Positions 1 through 9,440 are shown, counted from the first letter of the stretch. The stretch is DNA of 52,385 bases from Oscillospiraceae bacterium (GCA_015064285.1 SVSN01000015.1:1-52385); one strand, 5' to 3'. Program-made: numbers and translations. The notes: generated from the letters alone by a model not told the origin.

Positions 1-666
1 GCCGATTCCAGACGATACAAAACGGAAGTGGTCAGCATGAACGAAACGGGACTGGGCGGCTACCGGGAAATTACCTTTATGGTGACCGGCGAAGGTGCCT
101 ACTCCCGGCTGAAGTACGAAAGCGGCGTGCACAGAGTACAGCGGGTGCCGGAAACGGAAACGGCCGGCCGGATCCATACATCCACCGCATCTGTGGCGGT
201 TCTGCCGGAAGCGGAAGACGTGGAAATCGAGATCAACCCCGCCGATCTGGAAATTGAAACCATCAAATCCAGCGGTGCCGGCGGACAGCACGTCAATAAG
301 ACGGAATCTGCGATCCGCATGATCCATAAACCCACCGGCATTGTTATCGAATGCCAGGACGAACGCAGCCAGTTCAAGAATAAGGATAAAGCACTGAAGC
401 TTCTGAAAACCAAGCTGTATGATATGAAGCTGCAGGAACAGAATGACAAGATCGCCAGCCAGCGCCGTTCCCAGGTGGGGACAGGGGATCGCAGCGAGCG
501 GATCCGTACGTACAATTACCCCCAGAGCCGGATCACGGATCACCGGATCGGCTATACCAGCCACAGTATGGAATCGTTCCTGAACGGCGAGATTGACGAT
601 ATGATCGATGCTCTGGCAACGGCGGAAACCGCGGAAAAGCTTCGTTCCAGCGGCACCAATGAATAG
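1..666 (+). CDS. prfA: Peptide chain release factor 1, 3' part
   Basis: RF1 reads UAA and UAG in the ribosomal A site and triggers peptide release. The window opens inside the gene: the frame is open from base 1, so the true start lies upstream and about 221 C-terminal residues are visible. The [15 protein letters not shown] segment (around 270-315) holds the GGQ loop that reaches the peptidyl transferase centre, and the following basic [21 protein letters not shown] segment is typical of class I release factors. The N-terminal part with the codon-reading PxT motif is off the window, so RF1 rather than RF2 is judged from overall similarity and from the tsaC gene that follows almost directly, a frequent Firmicutes neighbour. 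Confidence 0.95.
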   Translation, partial: ADSRRYKTEVVSMNETGLGGYREITFMVTGEGAYSRLKYESGVHRVQRVPETETAGRIHTSTASVAVLPEAEDVEIEINPADLEIETIKSSGAGGQHVNKTESAIRMIHKPTGIVIECQDERSQFKNKDKALKLLKTKLYDMKLQEQNDKIASQRRSQVGTGDRSERIRTYNYPQSRITDHRIGYTSHSMESFLNGEIDDMIDALATAETAEKLRSSGTNE

Positions 667-679
667 GCGGGTGCCTAAA

Positions 680-1735
680 ATGAAATGTAAAATGATGAAG
701 ACGGAAATTTACTCTTTGCTGGATGGCGACAGCAGCGAAGCCATTGCGAAAGCGGCGGAATATATCCGAGCCGGGGAGCTTGTCGGCATCCCGACGGAAA
801 CGGTGTATGGTCTGGCAGGCAGCGCCCTGTATGCGGAAGCGGCAGTGAAAATTTATACTGCCAAAGGAAGACCCAGCGACAATCCTCTGATTGTCCATAT
901 TGCGGAACCGGCGGATGCCGAACAGATCGCATATACCACGCCGCTGTATTATGCGCTTGCCGAAAAATATATGCCCGGGCCGCTGACCATTATTCTTCCC
1001 AAAAAAGCAGTGATTCCCGATACGGTTTCCGGAGGACTGCAGACGGTGGCTGTCCGCTGTCCGTCTCATCCGGCTGCCAGAGAGCTGATCCGGGTTTCCG
1101 GACATCCCATTGCGGCACCCAGTGCCAACAGTTCCGGGAAGCCTTCCCCCACCACAGCGGCTCATGTCTATGAGGATCTGCAGGGGAAAATCCCGCTGAT
1201 TCTGGACGGCGGCGCCTGCAGTATCGGTGTGGAATCCACTGTCATTGCCCTGAACGCACAGGGAGACGGCTGTATCATCCTGCGTCCCGGCGCCATCACC
1301 CGGGAAATGCTGGAAACCGTCTGCGGAAACGTTGCCGTGGCGGAAGCCGTGACCGATCCGGGAAAAGCGGGTGACAAACCCCAGTCGCCCGGCATGAAAT
1401 ACAAGCATTATTCTCCGAAATGCAGCGTGATTCTGGTGGATGCCCCTACGGATGAAGCGTTTATCGAGTATGTGAACCGGAACGGACAGGGGAAGTTCGG
1501 TGTACTGGCTGTGGAAGAAGAAACCGATCGGTTTTCCACAGGAACTGTCCTCAGCTTAGGAAAACGGGAGGAAGAAGCCGAGCATGCCAGACGGCTGTTT
1601 GCCTTGCTGAGACAGGCGGATGACATGGAACTGGAAACCCTGTATGTACGCCTGCCTGCCCGGAATGGCATTGCACTGGCCTCCTATAACAGAATCATCC
1701 GGGCCGCCGGCGGAGAGATCGTAAAATTATCCTGA
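680..1735 (+). CDS. tsaC: Threonylcarbamoyl-AMP synthase, long Sua5/YwlC type
   Basis: Makes threonylcarbamoyl-AMP from threonine, bicarbonate and ATP, the first step of t6A37 modification of ANN-decoding tRNAs. The N-terminal YrdC-like domain shows the GIPTETVYGLAG and KGRPSDNPLIVHI signatures, and the PGPLTIIL and APSANSSGKPSPT motifs follow. The SPGMKYKHYSP linker introduces the C-terminal Sua5 domain, so this is the two-domain form; about 351 aa is the usual length. The start at 680 is chosen by length and similarity. An ATG at 659, overlapping the prfA stop, is an alternative, and neither has a strong ribosome binding site, which suggests translational coupling to prfA. Confidence 0.93.
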   Translation: MKCKMMKTEIYSLLDGDSSEAIAKAAEYIRAGELVGIPTETVYGLAGSALYAEAAVKIYTAKGRPSDNPLIVHIAEPADAEQIAYTTPLYYALAEKYMPGPLTIILPKKAVIPDTVSGGLQTVAVRCPSHPAARELIRVSGHPIAAPSANSSGKPSPTTAAHVYEDLQGKIPLILDGGACSIGVESTVIALNAQGDGCIILRPGAITREMLETVCGNVAVAEAVTDPGKAGDKPQSPGMKYKHYSPKCSVILVDAPTDEAFIEYVNRNGQGKFGVLAVEEETDRFSTGTVLSLGKREEEAEHARRLFALLRQADDMELETLYVRLPARNGIALASYNRIIRAAGGEIVKLS

Positions 1736-1816
1736 CATATGCAGGAAAGACAGAGTACTGAAATGTGTGTATAAATCCTGCAAGAAAGAATATTATAAAC
1801 ATCGACAGAGGAAAAT

Positions 1817-4045
1817 ATGCCTAAGAAAAAGAATGATAAACCCGCGGAACCTCTTGTGCCGGCTGTGATTCAGGATCAGCCGATTACGGAAACCATCGAA
1901 AAGAACTACATGCCGTATGTCATGACGGTGATCGTTGCCCGGGCAATTCCGGAAATAGACGGTTTCAAGCCGTCCCACCGGAAGCTGCTGTACACTATGT
2001 ATAAAATGGGACTGCTGACCGGCGCCAGAACCAAGAGTGCCAATGTGGTCGGCCAGACCATGCGTCTGAACCCCCACGGGGACATGGCCATTTACGAAAC
2101 CATGGTGCGTCTGACCCGGGGCAACGAAGCGCTGCTCCATCCGTTTGTGGATTCCAAAGGGAGTTTCGGGAAGCAGTACAGCCGGGATATGGCGTTTGCC
2201 GCTCCCCGTTACACGGAAGTGAAGCTGGATCCGTTCTGTGCGGAGATCTTCGGCGGCATCGACAAGGATGCTGTGGAAATGGTTCCCAACTATGACAACA
2301 CCATGCAGGAACCCTCGCTGCTGCCCACATCCTTCCCCAATGTGCTGGTATCTCCCAACACCGGGATCGCGGTAGGGCTTCAGTCCAACATCTGCTCCTT
2401 CAATCTGGCGGAGATCTGTGACGGGACGATCGCGCTGCTGAAGAATCCGGCCACCACTGTGGATAAACTGATGGATATCATCGTGGCACCTGATTTTGCG
2501 GGCGGTGCCAATCTGATATACGACAGAGAACAGATGAAGAAAATCTACGAAACCGGCAGCGGCTCCTTCCGGCTTCGTGCCAGATATGCCTTCGATAAGC
2601 AGAAAAGCTGTATTGAGATCCTGCAGATTCCCTATTCTACCTCCATTGAAATCATCCTGAAGCGGATCATGGATCTGGTGAAGGAAGGGAAGATCAAGGA
2701 GATCACCGACGTGCGGGACGAAATCGACCTGTCCGGCTTCAAGCTGACCCTGGATGTGCGCCGGGGAACCGATCCGGATGCGCTGATGGCCAGACTGTAC
2801 AAGCTGACAACACTGGAAGATACATTTGCCTGCAATTTCAATGTGCTGATCGACAAAACGCCCCGGCTGCTGGGGATCCGTTCGATCCTGCTGGAATGGA
2901 TCCGCTTCCGTATGCGCTGCGTCCGCCGGGAGCTGACCTATGATCTGGGAAAGAAACAGGACAAGCTCCACCTGCTGCGCGGGCTTGGCAAGATCCTGCT
3001 GGATATCGACAAGGCCATCCGTATTGTCCGGGAAACGGAAAAGGAAGCGGATGTGGTGCCCAGACTGATGGAAGGCTTCACCATTGACGAAATTCAGGCG
3101 GAATACATTGCGGAAATCAAGCTGCGTCACCTGAACCGGGAGTACATCATTGAGCGGATCCGGGAAATTGAGTCTCTGCAGAAAGAGATCGCCGACCTGG
3201 AAGCCACCATCGGGGATGACCTGCGGGTGAAGGAGCTGATTATCAAGCAGCTGCAGCAGATCAAAAAGAAATACGGCAAGCCTAGAAAAACCCAGATCAT
3301 TTATGCCGACGACATTCCGGAAGTACCGGACGAAGAACCGACGGAAAGCTACGCCGTGTATGTGGTGCTGACCAAGGAAGGGTATTTCAAGAAGATCACC
3401 CGTCAGTCTCTCCGGGTGGCGGATGAACAGAAGCTGAAAGACGGGGACGAGATCGCCAATGCCGAAGAAACCGACAACACGGCAGAACTGCTCTTCTTTA
3501 CGGATAAGGCGCAGGTATACAAAGCCAAAGTGGATGATTTCGACACCACCAAAGCCTCTGCGCTGGGGGACTATATTCCCGCCAAGCTGGGGATGGAAGA
3601 TGACGAGCATCCTGTCATGATGAAGGCGCTGAAGGAATATAACGAAAACCACCATATGATATTCCTGTTTGCCAACGGAAAGGGCGTACGGGTGCCGGTC
3701 ACTGCCTATGAAACCAAGAACAACCGGAAGAAACTGACCGGAGCGTTTTCGGATGCCTCTCCTGTGGTGGCTGTGATCTATGAAGGCGGCGAACCCATGG
3801 ATCTGCTGCTGGTGAACAGTGCTGACAAGGGGATCCTGCTCTCGTCCGATCTGATCTCCGTCAAGACCACCAGAAGCTCCCAGGGAATCACTCTGTTTAC
3901 CATGAAGGATACCTTTGATGTAACCGATGTGCGGTACGGACACAGTCTGGCTGCCATGGAAGGTGTACAGAAGCTGCGCAAGAACAAGGTACCCGCAACA
4001 GGGATCGCGTTATCCACGCTGGGCGAGCAGATGAAGCTGGAATAA
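1817..4045 (+). CDS. parC: Type IIA topoisomerase A subunit, ParC-like
   Basis: DNA-cleaving subunit of a type IIA topoisomerase, most likely topoisomerase IV (decatenation and relaxation). The breakage-reunion domain fills roughly the first 480 residues. The active-site tyrosine is Y132 in AAPRYTEVKL, preceded by the KPSHRKLLYTMYKMG helix and the NPHGDMAIYETMVRL quinolone-pocket region. A coiled-coil segment and a short beta-pinwheel-like C-terminal domain follow. The GyrA-box motif that gives gyrase its DNA wrapping is absent, which argues for ParC over GyrA. 742 aa is at the short end for the family. The start has a clear AGAGGA site 4-5 nt upstream. No parE/gyrB partner is adjacent in the window, unlike the usual parE-parC pairing. 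Confidence 0.85.
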   Translation: MPKKKNDKPAEPLVPAVIQDQPITETIEKNYMPYVMTVIVARAIPEIDGFKPSHRKLLYTMYKMGLLTGARTKSANVVGQTMRLNPHGDMAIYETMVRLTRGNEALLHPFVDSKGSFGKQYSRDMAFAAPRYTEVKLDPFCAEIFGGIDKDAVEMVPNYDNTMQEPSLLPTSFPNVLVSPNTGIAVGLQSNICSFNLAEICDGTIALLKNPATTVDKLMDIIVAPDFAGGANLIYDREQMKKIYETGSGSFRLRARYAFDKQKSCIEILQIPYSTSIEIILKRIMDLVKEGKIKEITDVRDEIDLSGFKLTLDVRRGTDPDALMARLYKLTTLEDTFACNFNVLIDKTPRLLGIRSILLEWIRFRMRCVRRELTYDLGKKQDKLHLLRGLGKILLDIDKAIRIVRETEKEADVVPRLMEGFTIDEIQAEYIAEIKLRHLNREYIIERIREIESLQKEIADLEATIGDDLRVKELIIKQLQQIKKKYGKPRKTQIIYADDIPEVPDEEPTESYAVYVVLTKEGYFKKITRQSLRVADEQKLKDGDEIANAEETDNTAELLFFTDKAQVYKAKVDDFDTTKASALGDYIPAKLGMEDDEHPVMMKALKEYNENHHMIFLFANGKGVRVPVTAYETKNNRKKLTGAFSDASPVVAVIYEGGEPMDLLLVNSADKGILLSSDLISVKTTRSSQGITLFTMKDTFDVTDVRYGHSLAAMEGVQKLRKNKVPATGIALSTLGEQMKLE

Positions 4046-4084
4046 GCCGTTTTTGAACGGATTTGACCGGAAAACAGAATCAAA

Positions 4085-4131
4085 AAGTGCGGTAAGTGTA
4101 AATTCGATGTGAATAAGCACCTGCCGCACTT
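4085..4131 (+). terminator. Possible terminator hairpin after parC
   Basis: Perfect 8-bp inverted repeat AAGTGCGG (4085-4092) / CCGCACTT (4124-4131) with a long loop. The tail after it is only moderately T-rich, so termination would be weak. The 3' arm runs into the -35 box of the next promoter. Confidence 0.4.
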
Positions 4132-4158
4132 GCATTTTCGGGCTTTTTCCAGTATAAT
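4130..4158 (+). promoter_or_regulatory. SigA-type promoter for the 4241-spoIID-MFS operon
   Basis: TTGCAT at 4130-4135 and TATAAT at 4153-4158 with a 17-bp spacer. It lies about 75 bp before the first codon of the secreted protein at 4241. It is a housekeeping-type promoter, not a SigE-type one, although the operon carries a spoIID-like gene. Confidence 0.75.
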
Positions 4159-4240
4159 AGGAACTGCAAACGCCGGACCGGAATTGTGTGCTGTATTTTG
4201 TATTTAATGTAAGGTCCGTATCTTGAAAGGCAAACGATAC

Positions 4241-4807
4241 ATGAAAAAACATCCCGGACTGAAAATACTCTGCGGTGTTCTGGCATTGCTGTCCGCTCTG
4301 ACCGTAACGGTTCTGGCAGCTTCTTATGACAGCTCGGAAGACCCCATTATTTCTCTCAGTTACCTGACCAATGTGTTCCGTCCTTCTATTGAGAAGGATT
4401 ACGAAGAAAAGATCGCGGCGCTGGAAGCACGGATCGACACTCTGACCCAGGGGAACTATGCCCCACCGGAAACCGAACCGGAACCGGAGACCGAACCGGA
4501 AACCATGCCTGTACCGGAACAGACGGCATCCGTAACCTATGAAGTTGTGCAGATGAAATACGGCGATTGTCTCTTTGCGGCAGGTGCTGTGGATATCATG
4601 CTGCGTGCCGGTTCCGCCATCTGTATTGCACCGGACGCCACACAGGGGATTTCCGATTATACGGAAGGGGCGGAGATCTATAACGGCGAGAGCCTCACAA
4701 AGAATCATATGTGTCTGATCCCCAGAGGCGACGGACGCGGTATCATGGCGACAGCCGAATCGGTTTATATTATGGTGAGAGGAGATTACAGCCTTGTCGA
4801 ATCCTAA
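4241..4807 (+). CDS. Small exported protein of unknown function, upstream of spoIID-like gene
   Basis: Not recognised as a named family. About 188 aa. The first 30 residues look like a signal peptide or anchor (basic start, then a hydrophobic run ending near LAASYDSS). Residues about 40-70 (EKDYEEKIAALEARIDTL) look like a short coiled coil. A low-complexity Pro/Glu/Thr linker of repeated ETEPEP units follows, then a compact globular C-terminal domain of about 95 residues. The ATG at 4241 is chosen because AAAGG lies 10 nt upstream; a TTG at 4223 is less likely. The 3' end overlaps the spoIID-like gene by 14 bp, so the two are co-translated and may act together outside the membrane. The function is inferred only from this context. 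Confidence 0.8.
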   Translation: MKKHPGLKILCGVLALLSALTVTVLAASYDSSEDPIISLSYLTNVFRPSIEKDYEEKIAALEARIDTLTQGNYAPPETEPEPETEPETMPVPEQTASVTYEVVQMKYGDCLFAAGAVDIMLRAGSAICIAPDATQGISDYTEGAEIYNGESLTKNHMCLIPRGDGRGIMATAESVYIMVRGDYSLVES

Positions 4808-6875
4808 TCCTGAAAAGATGCCCCGGCATAAGAGAACCCGGGAAGAACGCAAGAAACTGATCGTGCGGATTCTGGCCCTGTTTATGGCCATTCTGATGGT
4901 GGCAGGGGCGGCATATTATGCCATCTATCTGATGACCCTGTCTGTCTCTGCGGCAGATCCTGCTGCCCAAACTGAAATCATGGACACATCCTCGCTGAAC
5001 GACAGCGGGGATGTTCCTGTTCGTGTGGGACTTATGTACGGCGACGGGGTGACTGTGGGGTTTGAAGTTACCTCATCAAACGGATTTACACTGGGTATCA
5101 CGGAAACCGAAGGAAACTGCACCTTCACGCCCATCTGGGATCTGACCGTCTCCAAAGTGGCAGCGACCACGGACGGGAATCTGTCCAAAAGCCACATGAC
5201 CTACGCGGTGGCATACAGTGCTGCCGACGCCGTTGTGGGCGGATTCCATGTCCAGGTGGACTGTGACCGGTACAACAGAGACGAATACACTGCCATGCTG
5301 CAGAAAGCGGAACGGGATCTGGCGGCATACGGTCTGGATGTGATCCCGGCGTACGTCTATACGGGATACACCATCCGTGCCGGTGTGTTCACCACCCGTT
5401 CCGAAGCGGAAAAGTGGGTGGATGTTGTCAGAACCGTTTTCCCGGAAGAAACGGTGTATGTTACCGGTGCAAGCAATGCTTCCGTGTCTCTGATCGATCC
5501 GGAGACGGATGAGATTCAGTTTGAGTATGACTGCGGCGGACAGACGGAACTGGGACTGATGGCAAAAGAAGATGCCAACGGCAATACATACATGAAAACG
5601 CCGGCCGCCAACGTGTATGACGGGATTTTTGTGTTTTCCCGTTATAACAACGGTAAAACCGACGGTGTTGCTCTGACCAATATTCTGTCCCTGGAAGCCT
5701 ATATTGCCGGCGTGGTGCCTTATGAAGTGTCCAACGAATGGCCGGTGGAAACGCTGAAAGCCTTTGCCATATCGGTACGCTCCTTTACCCTGACCCACAG
5801 AAACCGCCACAGTGATTCCGGATTTGATCTGTGCAACAATGTCCATTGTCAGGTGTACAAAGGAGCAGGGCGGGTCAATCCCAATGTGATGGCGGCTGTA
5901 ACCGGCACAACCGGGCAGGTCATGACATATAATGGAGAGATAGTGACTGCGTATTATTCGTCCAGTATGGGCGGTACAACCGTCAGTGCCAAGGATGCCT
6001 GGGGAGGGGATATCCCCTATCTGCAGGCCAAGGAAACGCCCTGGGAAGACTATATGCATCACGAAAATGCCTTCTGGATCGTGGAGATGACACCCGGTGA
6101 GCTGGCAGAACGGCTGCGGCAGGCCGGGCATGCTGTCCGCGGGGAAGTGAAGGATATCCGGATCGTGTCTCTGGCGGAGAATTCCACGTATATAAAAGTG
6201 CTGGAAGTTACGGACAGTGCCGGGAATACCGTGCGGATCTCCGGATCGGATGCGGTACGGACATCGCTGACTCCTGCAGTAAAAAGCGCCAATTTTGTGG
6301 TGGGACGGGGCAGTGTGGAATATACGGAAACCACCGTTTCTGCCGGAACCGATATGGAACCGGAACAACCCATCGTCAACCGCAGACCAGCAGCGGACAG
6401 CACAACGAAATATGACAAGGATTACGGGTATATCAACCTGTACGGCTACCATATCATCACCGAAGAAGGGGAATATGTGTCAGATATCGACTTTTCTGTG
6501 ACCCTGATGACCGGCAGCGGAGAACAGGTGTATGAACGGCAGGATATTTTCGTTCTGTCCAGCGAAAGTGCGGAAGCCTTCACCGGCGAAACCTCTGTCC
6601 CAACGGAAGACGAAAGCGAAACGGAAGAAGAAACACATATCACCGAAACGCTGGATAAATCCACGGAGACAACACTGTATAAAGTGGCGTATGCCGCTTC
6701 CCCCAACAACTTTATTTTTGTGGGGAAAGGCTGGGGCCATGGGGTTGGCATAAGCCAGTACGGTGCCTATGACCTGGGGAACCGGGGCTACACTGCAGAA
6801 CAGATTCTGCGGGCCTATTTTGACGGGATCCAGCTGGTACCTTACCATTCTGTGGGGGCGTATGCCGGCCGGTGA
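4794..6875 (+). CDS. spoIID: Large membrane-anchored SpoIID/LytB-domain protein
   Basis: SpoIID-family proteins cleave glycan strands of peptidoglycan (lytic transglycosylase); in sporulating cells SpoIID thins septal wall for engulfment. This one is 693 aa, about twice B. subtilis SpoIID. Visible parts are a basic N-terminus with one membrane segment (residues about 22-45), a SPOR-like stretch (about 170-225), the SpoIID core from about 295 (GVVPYEVSNEWPVETLKAF, containing the likely catalytic Glu), a conserved GGTTVSAKDAWGGDIPYL segment near 390, an acidic Ser/Thr/Glu-rich insert (about 595-630), and the family-typical WGHGVGISQYGAYDLG near the end. The start is TTG, chosen for its AGGAGA site 8-9 nt upstream. 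A vegetative promoter and the partner at 4241 leave open a general wall-remodelling role. Confidence 0.85.
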   Translation: MSNPNPEKMPRHKRTREERKKLIVRILALFMAILMVAGAAYYAIYLMTLSVSAADPAAQTEIMDTSSLNDSGDVPVRVGLMYGDGVTVGFEVTSSNGFTLGITETEGNCTFTPIWDLTVSKVAATTDGNLSKSHMTYAVAYSAADAVVGGFHVQVDCDRYNRDEYTAMLQKAERDLAAYGLDVIPAYVYTGYTIRAGVFTTRSEAEKWVDVVRTVFPEETVYVTGASNASVSLIDPETDEIQFEYDCGGQTELGLMAKEDANGNTYMKTPAANVYDGIFVFSRYNNGKTDGVALTNILSLEAYIAGVVPYEVSNEWPVETLKAFAISVRSFTLTHRNRHSDSGFDLCNNVHCQVYKGAGRVNPNVMAAVTGTTGQVMTYNGEIVTAYYSSSMGGTTVSAKDAWGGDIPYLQAKETPWEDYMHHENAFWIVEMTPGELAERLRQAGHAVRGEVKDIRIVSLAENSTYIKVLEVTDSAGNTVRISGSDAVRTSLTPAVKSANFVVGRGSVEYTETTVSAGTDMEPEQPIVNRRPAADSTTKYDKDYGYINLYGYHIITEEGEYVSDIDFSVTLMTGSGEQVYERQDIFVLSSESAEAFTGETSVPTEDESETEEETHITETLDKSTETTLYKVAYAASPNNFIFVGKGWGHGVGISQYGAYDLGNRGYTAEQILRAYFDGIQLVPYHSVGAYAGR

Positions 6876-6904
6876 ACCGCAGAACCGACAGCAAGGAGTT
6901 ACTA

Positions 6905-8134
6905 ATGAAGAAGAAATCGAAATATACGGCAACTCTGTATGCCTGTTACCTGGGGTATATCACGCAGGCGATTGTTGTAAACCTGGCGCCGCTGTTTTTT
7001 GTGATATTCCAGAACCGGTTCGGGGTGACATATACGGAACTGGCCAACCTGGTGTTGATCACTTTTGTGGTACAGGTCGTCACGGATGCCGCCATGATCA
7101 GGCTGACCGGCGTATTCGGATACCGGCGCAGTGCGGTGGCTGCCCATGTTTTTGCAGCTGCGGGGCTGGCCGGACTTGCAGTACTGCCCTACATGATGCC
7201 GCCGTATTACGGAATCCTGATCTCGGTCATGGTGTATTCGGTAGGGGGCGGTCTGACGGAAGTGGTGATCAGTCCTATTGTGGATGCACTGCCCGGAGAC
7301 GCCAAAGCTTCTGCCATGAGTCTGCTGCATTCTTTCTATTCCTGGGGGCAGATGCTGGTGGTGATCCTGACAACGGTGATTCTGGCCGTGATCGGGGACG
7401 GCAACTGGCGGTATATTCCACTCTTTTGGGCGCTGATCCCGGCGTTCAACCTGTTCAACTTCATGCGGGTGCCGATCGTGGAAGTGTCTGAGGAACAAAA
7501 GACGGCGGGAATCGGAACCTTCCTCCGTTCTCCGATTTTTCTGATTGCACTGCTGTTGATGATCTGCGGCGGCGCATCGGAACTGGCTATGGCACAGTGG
7601 GCGTCCCTGTTTGCCGAGCGGGCGCTGGGGGTACCGAAAATGCTGGGCGATCTGCTGGGGCCCTGCCTGTTTGCCCTTTGTATGGGTATCGGCAGAACCG
7701 CATACGGGATTCTGGGAGATACAAAAGTCAATATCGAAAAAGCGCTGATGGCGTCTGCCGGTCTGACGGTCGTTTGTTATCTGGTGACAGTGTTTGTATC
7801 GGTACCGGCGGTGGCTCTTCTGGGATGTGCCTGCAGCGGCTTCGGCGTAGCGCTGATGTGGCCGGGTATCCTTTCCTATACCTCGCAGAAATATAATTAC
7901 AAAGCCGGGCCGGTACTGTTCAGTCTGCTGGCACTGGGCGGCGACACAGGCTGTTCCCTGGGCCCGTGGGTAGCCGGTCTGGTTTCCGATCTGTATATTG
8001 CAGCCAACGGATCTGCAGTGTCAGCGGAAAGCCAGGCGATCCGTTTCGGCATTCTGGCGGCGGTGGTTTTTCCGCTGCTGATGCTGGCGCTGGTGGCGAT
8101 CATGCGGAAACTGGGGAGCAGCCGAAAGATATAA
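6905..8134 (+). CDS. MFS transporter
   Basis: Integral membrane protein of about 409 aa with about 12 hydrophobic segments, in the major facilitator superfamily and closest in feel to the FucP/sugar-type or YfkF-like group. The substrate cannot be told from the sequence. The ATG at 6905 has AAGGAG 6 nt upstream and lies 29 nt after the spoIID-like stop, so it is probably the last gene of that operon. A strong bidirectional hairpin follows at 8172-8207. No regulator or enzyme nearby hints at a substrate. Confidence 0.85.
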   Translation: MKKKSKYTATLYACYLGYITQAIVVNLAPLFFVIFQNRFGVTYTELANLVLITFVVQVVTDAAMIRLTGVFGYRRSAVAAHVFAAAGLAGLAVLPYMMPPYYGILISVMVYSVGGGLTEVVISPIVDALPGDAKASAMSLLHSFYSWGQMLVVILTTVILAVIGDGNWRYIPLFWALIPAFNLFNFMRVPIVEVSEEQKTAGIGTFLRSPIFLIALLLMICGGASELAMAQWASLFAERALGVPKMLGDLLGPCLFALCMGIGRTAYGILGDTKVNIEKALMASAGLTVVCYLVTVFVSVPAVALLGCACSGFGVALMWPGILSYTSQKYNYKAGPVLFSLLALGGDTGCSLGPWVAGLVSDLYIAANGSAVSAESQAIRFGILAAVVFPLLMLALVAIMRKLGSSRKI

Positions 8135-8171
8135 CGGCATCCTCTGCCGCATTCCGTTTTTTGCAGCAATA

Positions 8172-8207
8172 AAAAAGTCTGTTCTTCATATGAAAAACAG
8201 ACTTTTT
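8172..8207. terminator. Bidirectional terminator between convergent operons
   Basis: 12-bp perfect stem, AAAAAGTCTGTT (8172-8183) with AACAGACTTTTT (8196-8207), with A and T runs at the two ends. It serves the MFS gene on the plus strand and the TSCPD gene on the minus strand. Confidence 0.9.
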
Positions 8208-8229
8208 GTTATGTTGGAGGTATGGCAGT

Positions 8230-8481
8230 TTATGCCTGCGCCAGGGCTTCTTCCAGAGCGGCAGCCAGCTGGTCACCGCAGGAGGTGGGCTTGAAACCGC
8301 AGGTGTTTCCCTTCAGCAGAGAAATGACCCGGGCAGCTTCCATACCTTCCACCAGCTTGGCGATGGCTTTCAGATTGCCGTTGCAGCCGCCGGTGTACTT
8401 TACATTGGTGACGATCCCGCCTTCCAGTTCAAAATCAATTCTGGAGGAGCAGGTACCTTTTGTTTTGTAAGAATACTGCAT
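8230..8481 (-). CDS. Small TSCPD-domain protein
   Basis: 83-aa protein of the TSCPD/TIGR03905 type. The family is named after a C-terminal motif, here in the form TSCGDQLA, and has conserved cysteines (C11, and those in GGCNGN, NTCGF and TSCGD). The same fold occurs at the C-terminus of some ribonucleotide reductases, but the role of the free-standing protein is unknown. AAAGGA lies about 8 nt before the ATG. It sits 26 bp after the DUF4097-like gene on the same strand and is probably its operon mate. Confidence 0.85.
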   Translation of the reverse strand: MQYSYKTKGTCSSRIDFELEGGIVTNVKYTGGCNGNLKAIAKLVEGMEAARVISLLKGNTCGFKPTSCGDQLAAALEEALAQA

Positions 8482-8507
8482 TTTACTTGTCCTTTCTGTT
8501 GACCGGT

Positions 8508-9440
8508 TCAGTTGGAGCCGCCGCCGGTGATTTCAGCCTGAGATGGCGGTTCTTTCAACGTGACGGAACCGGAAACGGCGGTAAGCTCAAAACGATTGTT
8601 GCTGGAGATGTTTTGTACAAAACTGTTGCCGAGATTGTTTTCGTTGACGATGACCGAACCATTGTCCAGGGCTATATTAAAGTTCAGGGAACCAATGCTC
8701 TGGTTGGGTCTTAACATCATATCCACAGTAGCACAGTCAATGGTGGTAATCGGCAGCGTAGTGCGATATCCGACAAACTGCAGATTACTGCACTGGATGT
8801 TGCAGTTGCTGAAGGCAGAGACCTGCAGATCCATTGCAATGTCTGTGCCGTTGACAGTCAGACCGGAGGCATTTCTGGTGTTGTTGATACGGATATCCCC
8901 CTGTGCGAGCTGGAAGGTGTAGTCGGTGTTGTAGGCCAGGTTGTCCAGGGTTACTTCGCAGTTATTGCCGGTGATGCTGACGATCTTCAGGTCAATGTTC
9001 TCACCGCCCAGGTAGATGTTGATCACCTTTTCTCCTTCCGGTTCTTCTTCACGGAAAGTCAGAAGGTACCGGATTCCCTTGAAGGAAACACCGTTTTCCC
9101 AGAATTTCAGCATAGAGGTTACATCCGGAATTTCTGAGAAGGAAACCACCCGGTTGGAGTCGCTGAAGGAATAGTAGTTTTCCCGGAAATTCACAAGCTC
9201 GATATAGGAGGTTTCGCTTTGCCCGTGAATCTGGATTTTGGCGTCCTGTACATTGAGCTCCAGCTTGGAAATAGCGGTTTCCGCCAGATCAATGGTGTTG
9301 ACCAGACCGTAATCTCTGTCTTCCGCAAACAGCATCTCACCTTCGGATTCCGCGATGTTCTGCGCAACCAGGCAGGTTACAAAGCCGGCAATGATGAGCA
9401 GCACCGCAACGATCATGGTAATGATAGAGGCAGGTTTCAC
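8508..9440 (-). CDS. Membrane-anchored DUF4097-like beta-strand repeat protein
   Basis: 310 aa. One N-terminal membrane segment (residues about 5-27) is followed by an extracytoplasmic region rich in short beta strands and Asn/Thr/Ser turns, in the style of DUF4097/adhesin-like beta-solenoid domains. It begins with GTG; the GTGA overlap with the preceding gene's stop (9437-9440) and an AAGGGAGTG site support this start. DUF4097 proteins are commonly found with DUF1700 membrane proteins, as here, and such pairs are often linked to envelope stress or antimicrobial peptide response in Firmicutes. That role is inference; no PadR or LiaR-type regulator is present next to it. Confidence 0.75.
   Translation of the reverse strand: MKPASIITMIVAVLLIIAGFVTCLVAQNIAESEGEMLFAEDRDYGLVNTIDLAETAISKLELNVQDAKIQIHGQSETSYIELVNFRENYYSFSDSNRVVSFSEIPDVTSMLKFWENGVSFKGIRYLLTFREEEPEGEKVINIYLGGENIDLKIVSITGNNCEVTLDNLAYNTDYTFQLAQGDIRINNTRNASGLTVNGTDIAMDLQVSAFSNCNIQCSNLQFVGYRTTLPITTIDCATVDMMLRPNQSIGSLNFNIALDNGSVIVNENNLGNSFVQNISSNNRFELTAVSGSVTLKEPPSQAEITGGGSN

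Noticed and set aside
1817-4045. GyrA
   Set aside because: Short C-terminal domain without the GyrA-box. ParC-like fits better, although the two are hard to separate in some Clostridia.
4223-4240. TTG start for the exported protein
   Set aside because: The ATG at 4241 has a ribosome binding site (AAAGG) that overlaps the region just after the TTG, and gives a normal signal peptide.
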